The notes under the pieces were generated by a model that saw only the letters and a program-made list of their open reading frames with translations, ran no database searches and was not told the origin of the DNA. A program made the position numbers and the translations under genes. A DNA stretch of 64,000 nucleotides from JACQFK01 sp964619955 (GTDB lineage Bacteria; Planctomycetota; MHYJ01; JACPRB01), in the NCBI GenBank assembly GCA_964619955.1, contig CAZUJF010000027.1:1-64000 (forward strand), read 5' to 3'. Position 1 is the first letter of the stretch; each line of letters opens with the position of its first letter. Of the stretch, positions 43,365-51,689 are shown piece after piece.

Positions 43365-44411
43365 CTATGAGAGAGCCACATCGAGCGCTTTTAGAAACTG
43401 ACGCGTATCTGCATAGTAGTTCGGATAAGCTGCCCTGAGGAAGCGGGCACCAGGGACCCACACAAGGACGGCATCCATATCCTGCGACTTATTCTTCTCT
43501 AGATTGGCAATTGCACGCTGGGCCTCTTCACGATCTTTGTACCCAGTTGCTTGGATTGTGCTCGCGGCGACATTTAGCACAAGAAGTAACCATTTGAAGT
43601 TTTTCACATTGCGACTTGGAAGGGTTTGAAGGACATCAGTCCAACCTTGCAGTCGCTCTCGAACCTTCAAGCTGTTCGCGGCTTCCTTCAACTCATCACG
43701 TAGCGCCAGATTATCGATAGGCGTACTGTCGACTTGCGGCGTACCTTCGCGCCTGGCCAATGCTGAGCCCATCAACGAGAAAAATCGGCGCCACTCCTGA
43801 GGGCCAGCCCCAAACTTCAACGGTTGCCGCGTGAAGGTCGTGACTGTCTCAACCGCAGTTGCAAAGGCATGCTGCAATCGCGTCCTTAGCTGAATCTCGA
43901 TTCTCTGCCCATTCCAGGCTTCATGACGTGGATCACGAGCCTGGTAGCGCCCAATCAAGTGAATGCCTCTATATCCATCGCCTTTCGGCGCTTGGATATA
44001 GTCGTAACATTTCGGGTCAATTTCTGGCCGAGAATGGGTCGATTCGTCGCAATACCGTTTACAGACTTCATAGACCGAATCGATGCTTGAGAGTATAGCG
44101 CGACACCCACCAAGATCTTGCATCTGTGTCAGCTTCATGGTGGGCTCACGAACGAGCTTGTTCGTGACAGAGGAGAATCTTTTCAGCCGTTGAGCCACCA
44201 GCGCCTTTGATTCAACTCTGCTTGCGCGCTGCCTCAGACTCATCTGAAACGTGTTGAGAGGAAATGAATGACAGGTGCGCCAATTCTCTACGGTCATAAA
44301 GGAAGCGCCGAGGTCGGCTGGAGGAGTTCCGCCTCTCCACCAAGGTACCAAGAGCTCACCGGCACGATCAATTGCGCCTTTGCCGTACCCACGCTTGACC
44401 CATTCGGACAT
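43365..44411 (-). CDS. RelA/SpoT-domain protein (alarmone-synthetase-like)
   Basis: 348 aa. The synthetase fold spans about residues 60-190: MQDLGGCRAIL (97-107), APKGDGYRGIHLI (141-153) and EIQLRTRLQHAFA (172-184) are the ATP, substrate and Glu-containing motifs. No HD hydrolase, TGS or ACT domain is present. The C-terminal 150 residues are not recognised. Composition is clearly less G+C-rich than the surroundings, which suggests transfer. Standalone members include toxSAS toxins and the anti-phage CapRel group. It is flanked by two ORF6N genes. Confidence 0.8.
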   Translation of the reverse strand: MSEWVKRGYGKGAIDRAGELLVPWWRGGTPPADLGASFMTVENWRTCHSFPLNTFQMSLRQRASRVESKALVAQRLKRFSSVTNKLVREPTMKLTQMQDLGGCRAILSSIDSVYEVCKRYCDESTHSRPEIDPKCYDYIQAPKGDGYRGIHLIGRYQARDPRHEAWNGQRIEIQLRTRLQHAFATAVETVTTFTRQPLKFGAGPQEWRRFFSLMGSALARREGTPQVDSTPIDNLALRDELKEAANSLKVRERLQGWTDVLQTLPSRNVKNFKWLLLVLNVAASTIQATGYKDREEAQRAIANLEKNKSQDMDAVLVWVPGARFLRAAYPNYYADTRQFLKALDVALS

Positions 44412-44451
44412 TCAGGTCAAGTCTACTGCAAGCATCTAGCGATATCTACCG

Positions 44452-44946
44452 GTGGTAGGGTCTTGGGGGATCGAGACGCGTATCCTCGCGTTTCGGGGGC
44501 AACGCGTCCTGCTGGGCCAGGACTTGGCGCGTCTCTACCAGGTCCGGGTCAAGGTTCTGAACCAGGCGGTGAAACGCAATGGACGGAGATTCCCCGAGGA
44601 CTTCGTCTTCCGGCTCACCCCGAACGAAGTCCGGGAGCTCCGGTCACAATCTGTGACCGCATCCCGGCGCAACGCGCGCCACCTTCCCCTCGCCATCACC
44701 GAGCACGGCGCCCTCATGGCCGCCAACGTCCTGCGCAGCCCCGTGGCGGTCCGGGCGAGCCTGGAAGTCGTGCGCGCCTTCGTCCGTCTCCGCTCGATCA
44801 TCAGCTCCCATCGGGACCTGGCACGGCGCCTCGATGATCTGGAGCGGCACTATGACCGGCAGTTCAAGCCCGTCTTCGACGCCATCCGCGGCCTGATGGA
44901 GCCGGAGGAGGACCCACCGAAAACCCGGATCGGATTTCACCCCTGA
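44452..44946 (+). CDS. ORF6N-domain DNA-binding protein (copy 2)
   Basis: 164 aa from a GTG start. The ORF6N domain (TRILAFRGQRVLLGQDLARL, RFPEDFVFRLT, ITEHGALMAANVL) and a C-terminal helical part parallel the gene at 42718; both end in a variant of P-P-K-x-R-I-G-F-H-P. The central SQSVTAS region carries a smaller palindrome at the same place as copy 1. It lies 40 nt from the start of the RelA/SpoT-domain gene, in the divergent direction. Confidence 0.85.
   Translation: MVGSWGIETRILAFRGQRVLLGQDLARLYQVRVKVLNQAVKRNGRRFPEDFVFRLTPNEVRELRSQSVTASRRNARHLPLAITEHGALMAANVLRSPVAVRASLEVVRAFVRLRSIISSHRDLARRLDDLERHYDRQFKPVFDAIRGLMEPEEDPPKTRIGFHP
44641..44659. repeat. Inverted repeat inside ORF6N copy 2
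   Basis: CGGTCACA-ATC-TGTGACCG: 8-bp perfect arms. It is at the position equivalent to the palindrome in copy 1 and shares the TCACA-N3-TGTGA core while the outer arms differ but still pair. Confidence 0.75.
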
Positions 44947-45030
44947 GGAGGTGCCGGATCCCTCACTGAAAATCGCCCCTTCCGATGGGCCGCCTTGCCC
45001 GGCCCTTTTAAAGAGGATAAAATCATGGGG

Positions 45031-45270
45031 ATGGAGTACAGCTCGCTCTACGCCGCGATCGATGCGAGGCCGTTCCGACCCTTCAAGCTCGAACTCGTCA
45101 GCGGCCGGCAGGTCGAGGTCAGACATCCCGAAAACGTCCTGATCCTGCCCGACCGGAATCGGGTGCAGCTCATCGAGGTGTACCAGTCGGACCCCTTCGA
45201 CATGGTCCTGATCTGGTCCGGAGGTCTTGTGGGGCTGCTGTATCCCGCCTCGGATGCGCCCGCAGCCTGA
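45031..45270 (+). CDS. Small PFxPF-family protein (copy 1)
   Basis: 79 aa from MEYSSLYAAI; ATG 45025 is an alternative. It has the core ARPFRPFKLELVSGRQ followed by RHPENVLIL, shared with two other small genes at 48631 and 48892. Function is unknown; the pattern suggests a compact beta fold. TTGCCC (44995-45000), 17 bp and TAAAAT (45018-45023) form a promoter 7 nt before this ATG, which favours it as a leaderless start. Confidence 0.7.
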   Translation: MEYSSLYAAIDARPFRPFKLELVSGRQVEVRHPENVLILPDRNRVQLIEVYQSDPFDMVLIWSGGLVGLLYPASDAPAA

Positions 45271-45300
45271 ACGACGCCTCCCATCCGCTATACTTGGGAC

Positions 45301-46863
45301 ATGGTTAAGCTGTTTGCCCTGCTCCTGCTCTCCCAGGCGGCGGCCGATCCCGCCCCCGAGGAGATCCAGAAGGCCCGAGAGGAACTCCGCGCGCTGCTGC
45401 GCGACCAGTACGCGCGTCCCCAGCCGGAACAACGCCAGGCGCTCGCCCGCAAGCTGCTGGGCGCGGCGGAGACGGAGCCCCAGCCCGCCCAGCGCCTCGC
45501 CATGCTCCTGGAGGCGGGCGACGTGGCCGTGGACGGCGGCGACCTGCCGGACGCCGTCGCCGCGCTCGAGACGCTTTCCAAAGGACGCGGACGCTGGCCC
45601 GCCCTCCGCCTCAAGGTCCTCGAACTCCAGGAGCGCAAGGACAAGGCCGGGGCGGCGCCCGAGGGCTGGATGCGGCTCTGCAGGGAGGCCCTCGAGGACG
45701 ACGAATACACGCTCGCCCAGAAGGCCGCGGACAAGGCGGAGTCGACGGCCTCCCGCCGGAAGGACGCCGCCTCCCTGGAACAGGCCAAGGCCCTCAAGGA
45801 ACAGACCCGCTCCCTGGCGAGGGAGTTCAAGAACGTCGAGGACTCCTTCCGGCGTCTGAAGGAGGCGCCCGAGGATCCCGCCGCCTCCGACGCGGTCGGC
45901 CGCTTCCTCTGCTTCACCCGGGACCGCTGGGCGCAGGGTCTGCCCCATCTGGCCCGCTCCGCCGATGCGGCGCTGGCCGAGGCCGCCGCGGCCGAGCTCG
46001 CCAAGCCTGCGACGTCCGAGGCGCAGGCCAAGACCGCCCGGGCCTGGCGCCAGGCGGCCGACAAGAAGCCGGCACGCCTCAAGACCGCCTGCGAGGAGCG
46101 GGCCCTGGAATGGTACGGGACCGCGCTGCAGAAGGCGGCGGGGATGGCGCAGATCGAGCTGCAGCAGGAAGTGGACGCTTTCGTCAAGACGTTCCCGGCG
46201 AGCGAGGCGCCGCTCCCGGGCCTGGTCTTCTGGGTGGAGCCCGGACGGAATCCCGGCACCCCCTTCCGCGAACTTCAGCGCGGGCTGACGGGGGAGAACC
46301 TCGGCGTCACGCCGGGGCCCGCGGGCACGCCCGCGCTGCACTTCAACGGCAAGAGCTCGGTGGTCTATCCCGCGGCGGGGCCGGTGGGCGCCGTCACCCG
46401 CGGCGGCTCGGTCTTCGCGTGGATCAAGGTGGAGGACCCCACCCAGTTCGGGACCATCGTGAACCGCTGCGAGAACAGGTTCGAGGGCCCCGAGGACTTC
46501 GGCCTCTACGTCCACGCCGGCCACCTACAGTGCTACATCAACTGGGAGCCGCCGGACCGGCCGCCGATCGGGTATGGAACGGCGGCGGTGCCCGCCGGAA
46601 AGTGGTTCCTCGGGGGCTACACCTGGGATGAGTCCCGCGTGACGTTCTACGCGGACGGGAAGAAGGACAACTCGATCGCGCTCGCCAAAAACACGCCGCT
46701 GCCGCGGGGCTCGAAGGTGGTCCTCGGCGTGAGCACCCCCGCGGGGCCCGCGGGCATGGAGCACTTCATCGGGCTCACGGGATCGGTGATGATCTTCAAC
46801 CGCACCCTCTCGGACCCGGAGGTCGAGCGGCTCCACACGCTCACGCTGAGGCGATTCCGTTAG
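45301..46863 (+). CDS. Exported protein with C-terminal LamG (concanavalin-like) domain
   Basis: 520 aa. A signal peptide (MVKLFALLLLSQAAA) precedes a long helical, charged segment (about 18-300) and a LamG/laminin-type beta-sandwich (about 310-515: SVFAWIKVEDPTQFGTIVNR, FGLYVHAGHLQCYIN, VTFYADGKKDNSIAL, GSVMIFNRTLSDPEVERL). LamG domains bind glycans or proteins. The combination is common in Planctomycetota surface proteins. TATACT lies 6 nt before the ATG. No catalytic residues are visible. Confidence 0.75.
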   Translation: MVKLFALLLLSQAAADPAPEEIQKAREELRALLRDQYARPQPEQRQALARKLLGAAETEPQPAQRLAMLLEAGDVAVDGGDLPDAVAALETLSKGRGRWPALRLKVLELQERKDKAGAAPEGWMRLCREALEDDEYTLAQKAADKAESTASRRKDAASLEQAKALKEQTRSLAREFKNVEDSFRRLKEAPEDPAASDAVGRFLCFTRDRWAQGLPHLARSADAALAEAAAAELAKPATSEAQAKTARAWRQAADKKPARLKTACEERALEWYGTALQKAAGMAQIELQQEVDAFVKTFPASEAPLPGLVFWVEPGRNPGTPFRELQRGLTGENLGVTPGPAGTPALHFNGKSSVVYPAAGPVGAVTRGGSVFAWIKVEDPTQFGTIVNRCENRFEGPEDFGLYVHAGHLQCYINWEPPDRPPIGYGTAAVPAGKWFLGGYTWDESRVTFYADGKKDNSIALAKNTPLPRGSKVVLGVSTPAGPAGMEHFIGLTGSVMIFNRTLSDPEVERLHTLTLRRFR

Positions 46864-46916
46864 CCGGATGAGATGAACTCCCTCCCGGCCTTGTAGGTAC
46901 TTCCGGGAGCCCCGAC

Positions 46917-47771
46917 ATGAAGACTCTGATCGCCGTCCTCGCCTTCGCGGCCCCGGCGGCCGCCCAGGACGTCGCACGCGACGTCCCCTACGCGTCCCCC
47001 GCGCTCGAGCGGCAGGTGCTGGACATCCACGCCCCCAAGGACGCCAAGAACCGGCCCGTCGTCTTCTGGATCCACGGCGGCGGCTGGCAGGCCGGGGACA
47101 AGACCGCCGTGCAGGAGAAGCCGAAGGCGTTCACGGACCGGGGCTTCGTGTTCGTCGCGACGAACTACCGCCTGCTCCCCCACGTGGAGATGGAGACGAT
47201 CTTCCGCGACGTCGCGAAAGCCCTGGGCTGGGTGCACCAGAACATCGCCGCGCACGGCGGCGATCCCACGCGCATCTTCGTGATGGGGCACTCCGCGGGG
47301 GCGCAGCTCGCCGCCCTGCTCTGCATCGACGACCGCTACCTCAAGGCCGAAGGGGTGCCCTTCTCCGTCCTCCTGGGCTGCGTCCCCGTCGACGGCGACA
47401 CCTACGACGTGCCCGCGATCATCGAGACCGCCGAGACGCGCCGCCGCGTGCACGGCGAGCCGCAGGCGAAGGTCGGCCATCGCGAGAAGTTCGGCAACGA
47501 CCCGGCGAAACACCGCGATTACTCGGCCGTGACGCACGTCGCGAAGGACAAGGGGATCCCGCCGTTCCTGATCCTCCACGTGGCCGAGCATCCGGACACC
47601 AGCGCCCAGGCGCGGCGGCTGGCCTCGGTCCTCAAGCAGGCCGGCATCCCGGCCACCCTCTTCGGCGGCAAGGACACGGGCCACTCCAAGCTCAACGAGA
47701 CGATCGGCACGGCCGACGACCCCGGGACGAAGGCGATCGACGCCTTCATGGCGGGGCTGCTGAAGAAATGA
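46917..47771 (+). CDS. Exported alpha/beta hydrolase (esterase/lipase type)
   Basis: 284 aa with a signal peptide (MKTLIAVLAFAAPAAAQ). The oxyanion motif HGGGW is near residue 60, the nucleophile elbow GHSAGAQ near 123, and the acid/His end region TGHSKLNETIG near 258. It belongs to the BD-FAE/HSL-like esterases that deacylate small esters or polysaccharide side groups. GGGAG precedes the ATG, and the DUF1080 gene follows after 7 nt. Confidence 0.88.
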   Translation: MKTLIAVLAFAAPAAAQDVARDVPYASPALERQVLDIHAPKDAKNRPVVFWIHGGGWQAGDKTAVQEKPKAFTDRGFVFVATNYRLLPHVEMETIFRDVAKALGWVHQNIAAHGGDPTRIFVMGHSAGAQLAALLCIDDRYLKAEGVPFSVLLGCVPVDGDTYDVPAIIETAETRRRVHGEPQAKVGHREKFGNDPAKHRDYSAVTHVAKDKGIPPFLILHVAEHPDTSAQARRLASVLKQAGIPATLFGGKDTGHSKLNETIGTADDPGTKAIDAFMAGLLKK

Positions 47772-47778
47772 GGATGAG

Positions 47779-48456
47779 ATGCTGACGTGGATGCTGCTGC
47801 TGGCGGCCGCCCAGGACGATCTCGGCAGTCTTGAACAGTGGAAGAAGGCGGGCGCCTGGTTCGAGGCGGGCGACGCGGCGCTGGACCCTGCGAATCCGAA
47901 GCTGCTGGCCGGCACGGACGGCAAGGGCGTGCTCGTCAACGGGAAGGACGGAAAGACGTCCAACCTCTTCAGCCGCGCCGAGTACGGCGACGTCGAGGCG
48001 CACGTCGAGTTCATGGTCTCGAAGGGCTCCAACTCCGGGATCTATTTCTGCGGCCGCTATGAGGTCCAGGTGCTCGACAGCTTCGGGAAGAAGGACCCCA
48101 CCTACACCGATTGCGGCGGCATCTACCAGCGCTGGGACCCGAAGCGCGGCAAGGGCAAGGAGGGCTTCGAGGGGCACGCCCCGAAGGTCAACGCCTCGAA
48201 GGCCCCGGGCGAATGGCAGTCCTTCGACGTGGTTTTCCGCGCGCCGCGCTTCGGCCCCGACGGGAAGAAGACCTCGAACGCGACGTTCGTGAAGGTCCTG
48301 CACAACGGGCAGCTCGTGCACGAGAACGTCGAGGTCACGGGCACGACGCGCGCGGGGGCCTGGGAGGACGAAAAACCCGCGGGCCCGCTCATGCTCCAGG
48401 GCGACCACGGCCCCGTGGCCTGGCGCAACCTGAAGCTCCGCGCGCTCAAGGAGTGA
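47779..48456 (+). CDS. DUF1080 (3-keto-disaccharide hydrolase domain) protein
   Basis: 225 aa exported protein (short hydrophobic start MLTWMLLLAAAQD). DUF1080 features are EAHVEFMVSKGSNSGIYF, RYEVQVLDSFGK, GGIYQRWDP and the ending GPLMLQGDHGPVAWRNLKLR. The family is a concanavalin-like fold; some members hydrolyse 3-keto-glycosides, fitting the Gfo/Idh/MocA oxidoreductases elsewhere in the window. The translation signals overlap the end of the esterase gene, so the two are probably co-expressed. Confidence 0.92.
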   Translation: MLTWMLLLAAAQDDLGSLEQWKKAGAWFEAGDAALDPANPKLLAGTDGKGVLVNGKDGKTSNLFSRAEYGDVEAHVEFMVSKGSNSGIYFCGRYEVQVLDSFGKKDPTYTDCGGIYQRWDPKRGKGKEGFEGHAPKVNASKAPGEWQSFDVVFRAPRFGPDGKKTSNATFVKVLHNGQLVHENVEVTGTTRAGAWEDEKPAGPLMLQGDHGPVAWRNLKLRALKE

Positions 48457-48468
48457 GCGCCAGCCCGC

Positions 48469-48503
48469 GTTACGTGGCGTAACGTCGCGTTTCGAATCGT
48501 AAC
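48469..48503. promoter_or_regulatory. Tandem palindromic upstream activator element, copy 2
   Basis: GTTACG-TGG-CGTAAC (48469-48483) and GTTTCG-AAT-CGTAAC (48489-48503), the same two 15-bp dyads at a 20-bp period as at 42612. The distance to the -24 G of the following sigma-54 core is again 45 bp. Confidence 0.7.
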
Positions 48504-48546
48504 GTCAGGACCCAGTCCGGATCCCGCTCCCCCTCGGAGCGCGACG

Positions 48547-48561
48547 GGCACGGGATTTGCT
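48547..48561 (+). promoter_or_regulatory. Sigma-54 -24/-12 promoter, copy 2
   Basis: GGCACG-GGAT-TTGCT fits the sigma-54 core exactly. The predicted start near 48572 gives a 59-nt leader with GAGGAG before the ATG at 48631. Confidence 0.7.
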
Positions 48562-48630
48562 CGGAGATTCCACGGCACCACGGCTTGCCGCCCCGACGCG
48601 GCCGGGGTACCCTTCTTGAGGAGTATGACC

Positions 48631-48855
48631 ATGGATGTGAGCCGCGTCTTCGAGCTCCTGGATCGCCGTCCCTTCTTCCCCTTCGAGGTGGATCTGGAAA
48701 ACGGCCACCGCATCCCGGTGACCCACCCGGAAAATGTGGTCATCTTCCCCGACCGGGCGAGGGTCCGGGAGATCCTGGTCTACTACCCCGAGCAGGACAG
48801 GCGCTCGATCATCTGGCCCGAAGGGATCAGAGCCCTCCACGTCGAGGGCCCCTGA
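48631..48855 (+). CDS. Small PFxPF-family protein (copy 2)
   Basis: 74 aa from MDVSRVFELL; GAGGAG is 7 nt upstream, and ATG 48625 is the alternative. RRPFFPFEVDLENGHR followed by THPENVVIFPD matches the protein at 45031 in pattern and spacing. Function unknown. It is the first gene downstream of the second sigma-54 promoter and is followed at once by another family member. Confidence 0.7.
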   Translation: MDVSRVFELLDRRPFFPFEVDLENGHRIPVTHPENVVIFPDRARVREILVYYPEQDRRSIIWPEGIRALHVEGP

Positions 48856-48891
48856 CGGCCCGGGCCCCCCTTGGAAAGGAGCTATACTTCC

Positions 48892-49128
48892 ATGATGCGA
48901 AAAGAGGATCTTGACAAGTTTGCGCTGGCCCGGCCCTTCAAGCCGTTCGAGATCCGCCTCAACGACGGACAACGCTTCCGCTTCCGGAAAATCGAGCAAT
49001 TCATCGTCGGCCGGACCACGGTCGTGACCGCGAATCGCAGCGGCGATTTCAAGTTCATCAACATGAGCCTGATCTCCACGATCGGCCCTATCACCCGGGG
49101 CAACCGCCGCCGCCCTGGGTCTGGATAA
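48892..49128 (+). CDS. Small PFxPF-family protein (copy 3)
   Basis: 78 aa. ALARPFKPFEIRLNDGQR carries the family core, but the HPEN segment has changed to FRKIEQFIVG, so it is the most diverged copy. AAAGGAG is 10 nt before the ATG. A TATACT hexamer lies 3 nt before this ATG and 6 nt before the next one at 48895. It lies 10 nt upstream of the following membrane-anchored gene. Confidence 0.65.
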   Translation: MMRKEDLDKFALARPFKPFEIRLNDGQRFRFRKIEQFIVGRTTVVTANRSGDFKFINMSLISTIGPITRGNRRRPGSG

Positions 49129-49138
49129 GGGAGCGTCC

Positions 49139-50368
49139 ATGCAGGCCCGCTTCCCGACTTGGAAAATCGCCGCCCTCGTGGCCGGCGCGGCGCTTGTCTT
49201 GCTCGTCGGGTTCATTGTCTGGGTGGAGTCCGTCGCTTCCCGCCGCTGGGCGGAACTGCAGCAGCGCGTGCCGGTGCTCATCGCGGAGGCGCGGGCGAGG
49301 GAGAAGCGGCGCCCCGTGCTGCGCGGGGAGGCGCTGCCCGGCAACGCGTGGGACGACTACGCGCAGGCGCTGGCCGCGATCACGGGACTCAAGACCCACG
49401 AACTGCGCGAGTTCGTGAATCGCACGCCCAAGGCGGACCGCGCCAAGGCTGAGGCGACCGTCGCGGCTTTTGAGGGCTGCCTGGCACACGTGAGCACCGG
49501 CGCGCAAAGGGCCGAGGGGACCTACCCCCTGAATTATGAGAAGGGATTCGAAGCGAACCTGCCCTATCTGTGGGGCGCGACGTGCCTGGCGGAACTGACG
49601 GCCTGCAAAGCGCGCTTCCTCGCGGAGGCGAAAAGGCCGCAGGAAGCGATCAGCCTCCTGCTCGACGGCCTGCAGTTCAGCCTGGATCTCGGCCGAAACA
49701 CGATGCTCACCGCGGAGATGGGTTCGTGGTTGATTCTGAAGACGGTGATGGACGAACTGAAGGACGTGGCGCTGGATCCCCTCGTGAAGGACGTCGCCTG
49801 GGCGGACCTGGCCCGCGCCTTGGAACGGCTGGATGAGGGCTTCCCGAACCATGGAGAGTCGCTTCTGGCCGAGACGGCGGTCTATGCGGCGAGCGCGTCG
49901 CAAAAGGCGATGGGGAATCTCTTGGAGCATCCAGAGCTGTGGTCCCAATGGCGCTTCGGCTTCTCGGGCCGGATCGTGCTCGCTGACGCGGTCCGGACCC
50001 ACGAGGCCTGGAGCCGGCGGGCGGCGAAGGTCTGCCGCGGAACCTGGATCGACCTGGGCCGGATGGCGGGGGAACTCGAAGGCCTCCGCCAGTCGGAGAA
50101 AAATCCGATCCTAAAGAATAACCTGCCAAATCTCTTTATGGCCCGCGCCGGCCTCGAACGGCGCGCGCAGCTGCGCCTGCTCCGGATGGCCGTGGGACTC
50201 CGGGCCTCCGGCGCGCTCAAGCCGCTTGAGGACCCCTTCGGCGGTAAGCTGCACGGCGACAGCGGCAAACTCTGGAGCGTCGGGCCGGATGGGGTGGACG
50301 ACGGCGGCGTGGGCTATTGGCAACACCAGCACACGGGCGACATCGTCCTGAACCTTCCCAAGCGCTGA
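49139..50368 (+). CDS. Membrane-anchored hypothetical protein
   Basis: 409 aa, family not recognised. One N-terminal membrane segment (about 9-28) is followed by a mostly helical outer domain. The C-terminal stretch DPFGGKL...WSVGPDGVDDGG resembles the ends of many Planctomycetota proteins and of pseudopilin-like type II secretion proteins, where the aspartates bind calcium. AAGGGAG precedes the ATG. It follows two small PFxPF genes closely and may share their transcript. Confidence 0.6.
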   Translation: MQARFPTWKIAALVAGAALVLLVGFIVWVESVASRRWAELQQRVPVLIAEARAREKRRPVLRGEALPGNAWDDYAQALAAITGLKTHELREFVNRTPKADRAKAEATVAAFEGCLAHVSTGAQRAEGTYPLNYEKGFEANLPYLWGATCLAELTACKARFLAEAKRPQEAISLLLDGLQFSLDLGRNTMLTAEMGSWLILKTVMDELKDVALDPLVKDVAWADLARALERLDEGFPNHGESLLAETAVYAASASQKAMGNLLEHPELWSQWRFGFSGRIVLADAVRTHEAWSRRAAKVCRGTWIDLGRMAGELEGLRQSEKNPILKNNLPNLFMARAGLERRAQLRLLRMAVGLRASGALKPLEDPFGGKLHGDSGKLWSVGPDGVDDGGVGYWQHQHTGDIVLNLPKR

Positions 50369-50450
50369 GGCCGAGCCGCCGCGCTGCGCGCCGTAAGCGG
50401 AGCGATGGAGAAGCCTCGAACTTTCCGGCCGCCCGGGCTACTCATCGCGC

Positions 50451-51605
50451 ATGAATTCGATCCGCCTGGCCTGCCGCAGCGGGGCGCTGCTCCTCCTGCT
50501 CGCGGGGCGTTCGCTCGGACAAGCGGCCGACGCCGGAGAAATCCTGCGCGACCCCGGCTTCGAGGCCGTGCCGGCCGGCCTCCTGCCCTCCCCCGGTCCG
50601 GGCCGGGACTGGGAGGTCCAGCGGCACGGACGCGCCGTGATCCAGGACCGGCTCGTCGTCGCCTGCGTCGAAGGTCCCGAGACGGCGAAGTCGGGACGGA
50701 AATCGCTCTCCCTCTCGATCCCCAAGGACACCGTCGGCTTCGAGTTCGTCACGGTCGGCCAGCGCCACCGGATACCCGCGGCCCTCGAGGTCGAGGCCTC
50801 CGTCTGGGTCCGCTGGACCGGCGGCCCCGCAGCGCCGCCTCCAGGCGCGAACGCGACGTCGGGCCACCCCTCCGCGATCGTCTCGTTCTGGGCGCGGCAC
50901 CGGGACGGCACGGGCGACTTCGCCGGGCGCGACGAGTGGCTCTTTGACGGACGCTGGACCCGGCTCTCCTTCCGACTCCGCGCGACCGACCCCGGAGAGG
51001 CGACGCTCGTCTACGTCTCCCTGCTCCCGAACCAGAAGCCCGCGGACACGACGGTGCTCGTGGACGACTTCTCGCTCCGGACGATCGACGAGCCGGGGGA
51101 GGCGGAGCTGCGCGAAGGCGAACTCGTGAAGGACGCCGGCTTCGAGGGCCAGAAAACCGGGACCGTGTCCCCGCCCTGGTCCTATGCGGGCATCGGCGGC
51201 ACGGGCATCCCGGGTCTGATCGTCGGGGACGCGGGGGCGCGCCACGTGAGGATGTCCATGGGGCGGAACACGACGAACTTCGAGTCCGCCCAACTCTGGC
51301 AGCCGCTCGACCTGCGGGAGGGCGTGCGGTACGAGATCCGCGCGAAGATCCGCTGGGACGATCAGGCCGCCGGCACTCCCGCCCCCATCGTCAACTACGG
51401 GATCTATCACGAGGCTTCGCGGACCTGGTACGGGCCCGTCGACCAGGTGCTCGAGAAGACCCCCGACTGGAGAACCTACCGCTTCGCCCACGTCCCGCCG
51501 TATGGAGGACCCTGGAAGCTCTACGTGCAGCTCAACGGCTGGGGCAACTTCGGCAACGGGGTCACGGTGTCCGTCGACGACGTCGGCTGCCGCCCGGCGA
51601 AGTGA
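50451..51605 (+). CDS. Exported protein with two carbohydrate-binding-like domains
   Basis: 384 aa. A signal peptide (about 1-25) is followed by two jelly-roll repeats of CBM4/9 or galactose-binding type: about 28-215, beginning ILRDPGFEAVP and ending VLVDDFSLR; and about 222-384, beginning LVKDAGFEGQK and ending VSVDDVGCR. The parallel starts and ends show an internal duplication of the domain. No catalytic domain is attached. It probably binds polysaccharide. Confidence 0.68.
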   Translation: MNSIRLACRSGALLLLLAGRSLGQAADAGEILRDPGFEAVPAGLLPSPGPGRDWEVQRHGRAVIQDRLVVACVEGPETAKSGRKSLSLSIPKDTVGFEFVTVGQRHRIPAALEVEASVWVRWTGGPAAPPPGANATSGHPSAIVSFWARHRDGTGDFAGRDEWLFDGRWTRLSFRLRATDPGEATLVYVSLLPNQKPADTTVLVDDFSLRTIDEPGEAELREGELVKDAGFEGQKTGTVSPPWSYAGIGGTGIPGLIVGDAGARHVRMSMGRNTTNFESAQLWQPLDLREGVRYEIRAKIRWDDQAAGTPAPIVNYGIYHEASRTWYGPVDQVLEKTPDWRTYRFAHVPPYGGPWKLYVQLNGWGNFGNGVTVSVDDVGCRPAK

Positions 51606-51689
51606 CCCTGCAGCCCTAGCGCCACATCCCGAATCGGCCACTGAGGAGTGGGTTTCTCATCACGTCACGTGGTAGCATTGCATTGGCTC

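Noticed and set aside
48574..48588. A second -24/-12-like sequence (GGCACC and CTTGC) just after the second sigma-54 promoter.
   Set aside because: The GG to GC distance is one base too long for sigma-54, whereas the upstream site has exact spacing and the matching activator element.
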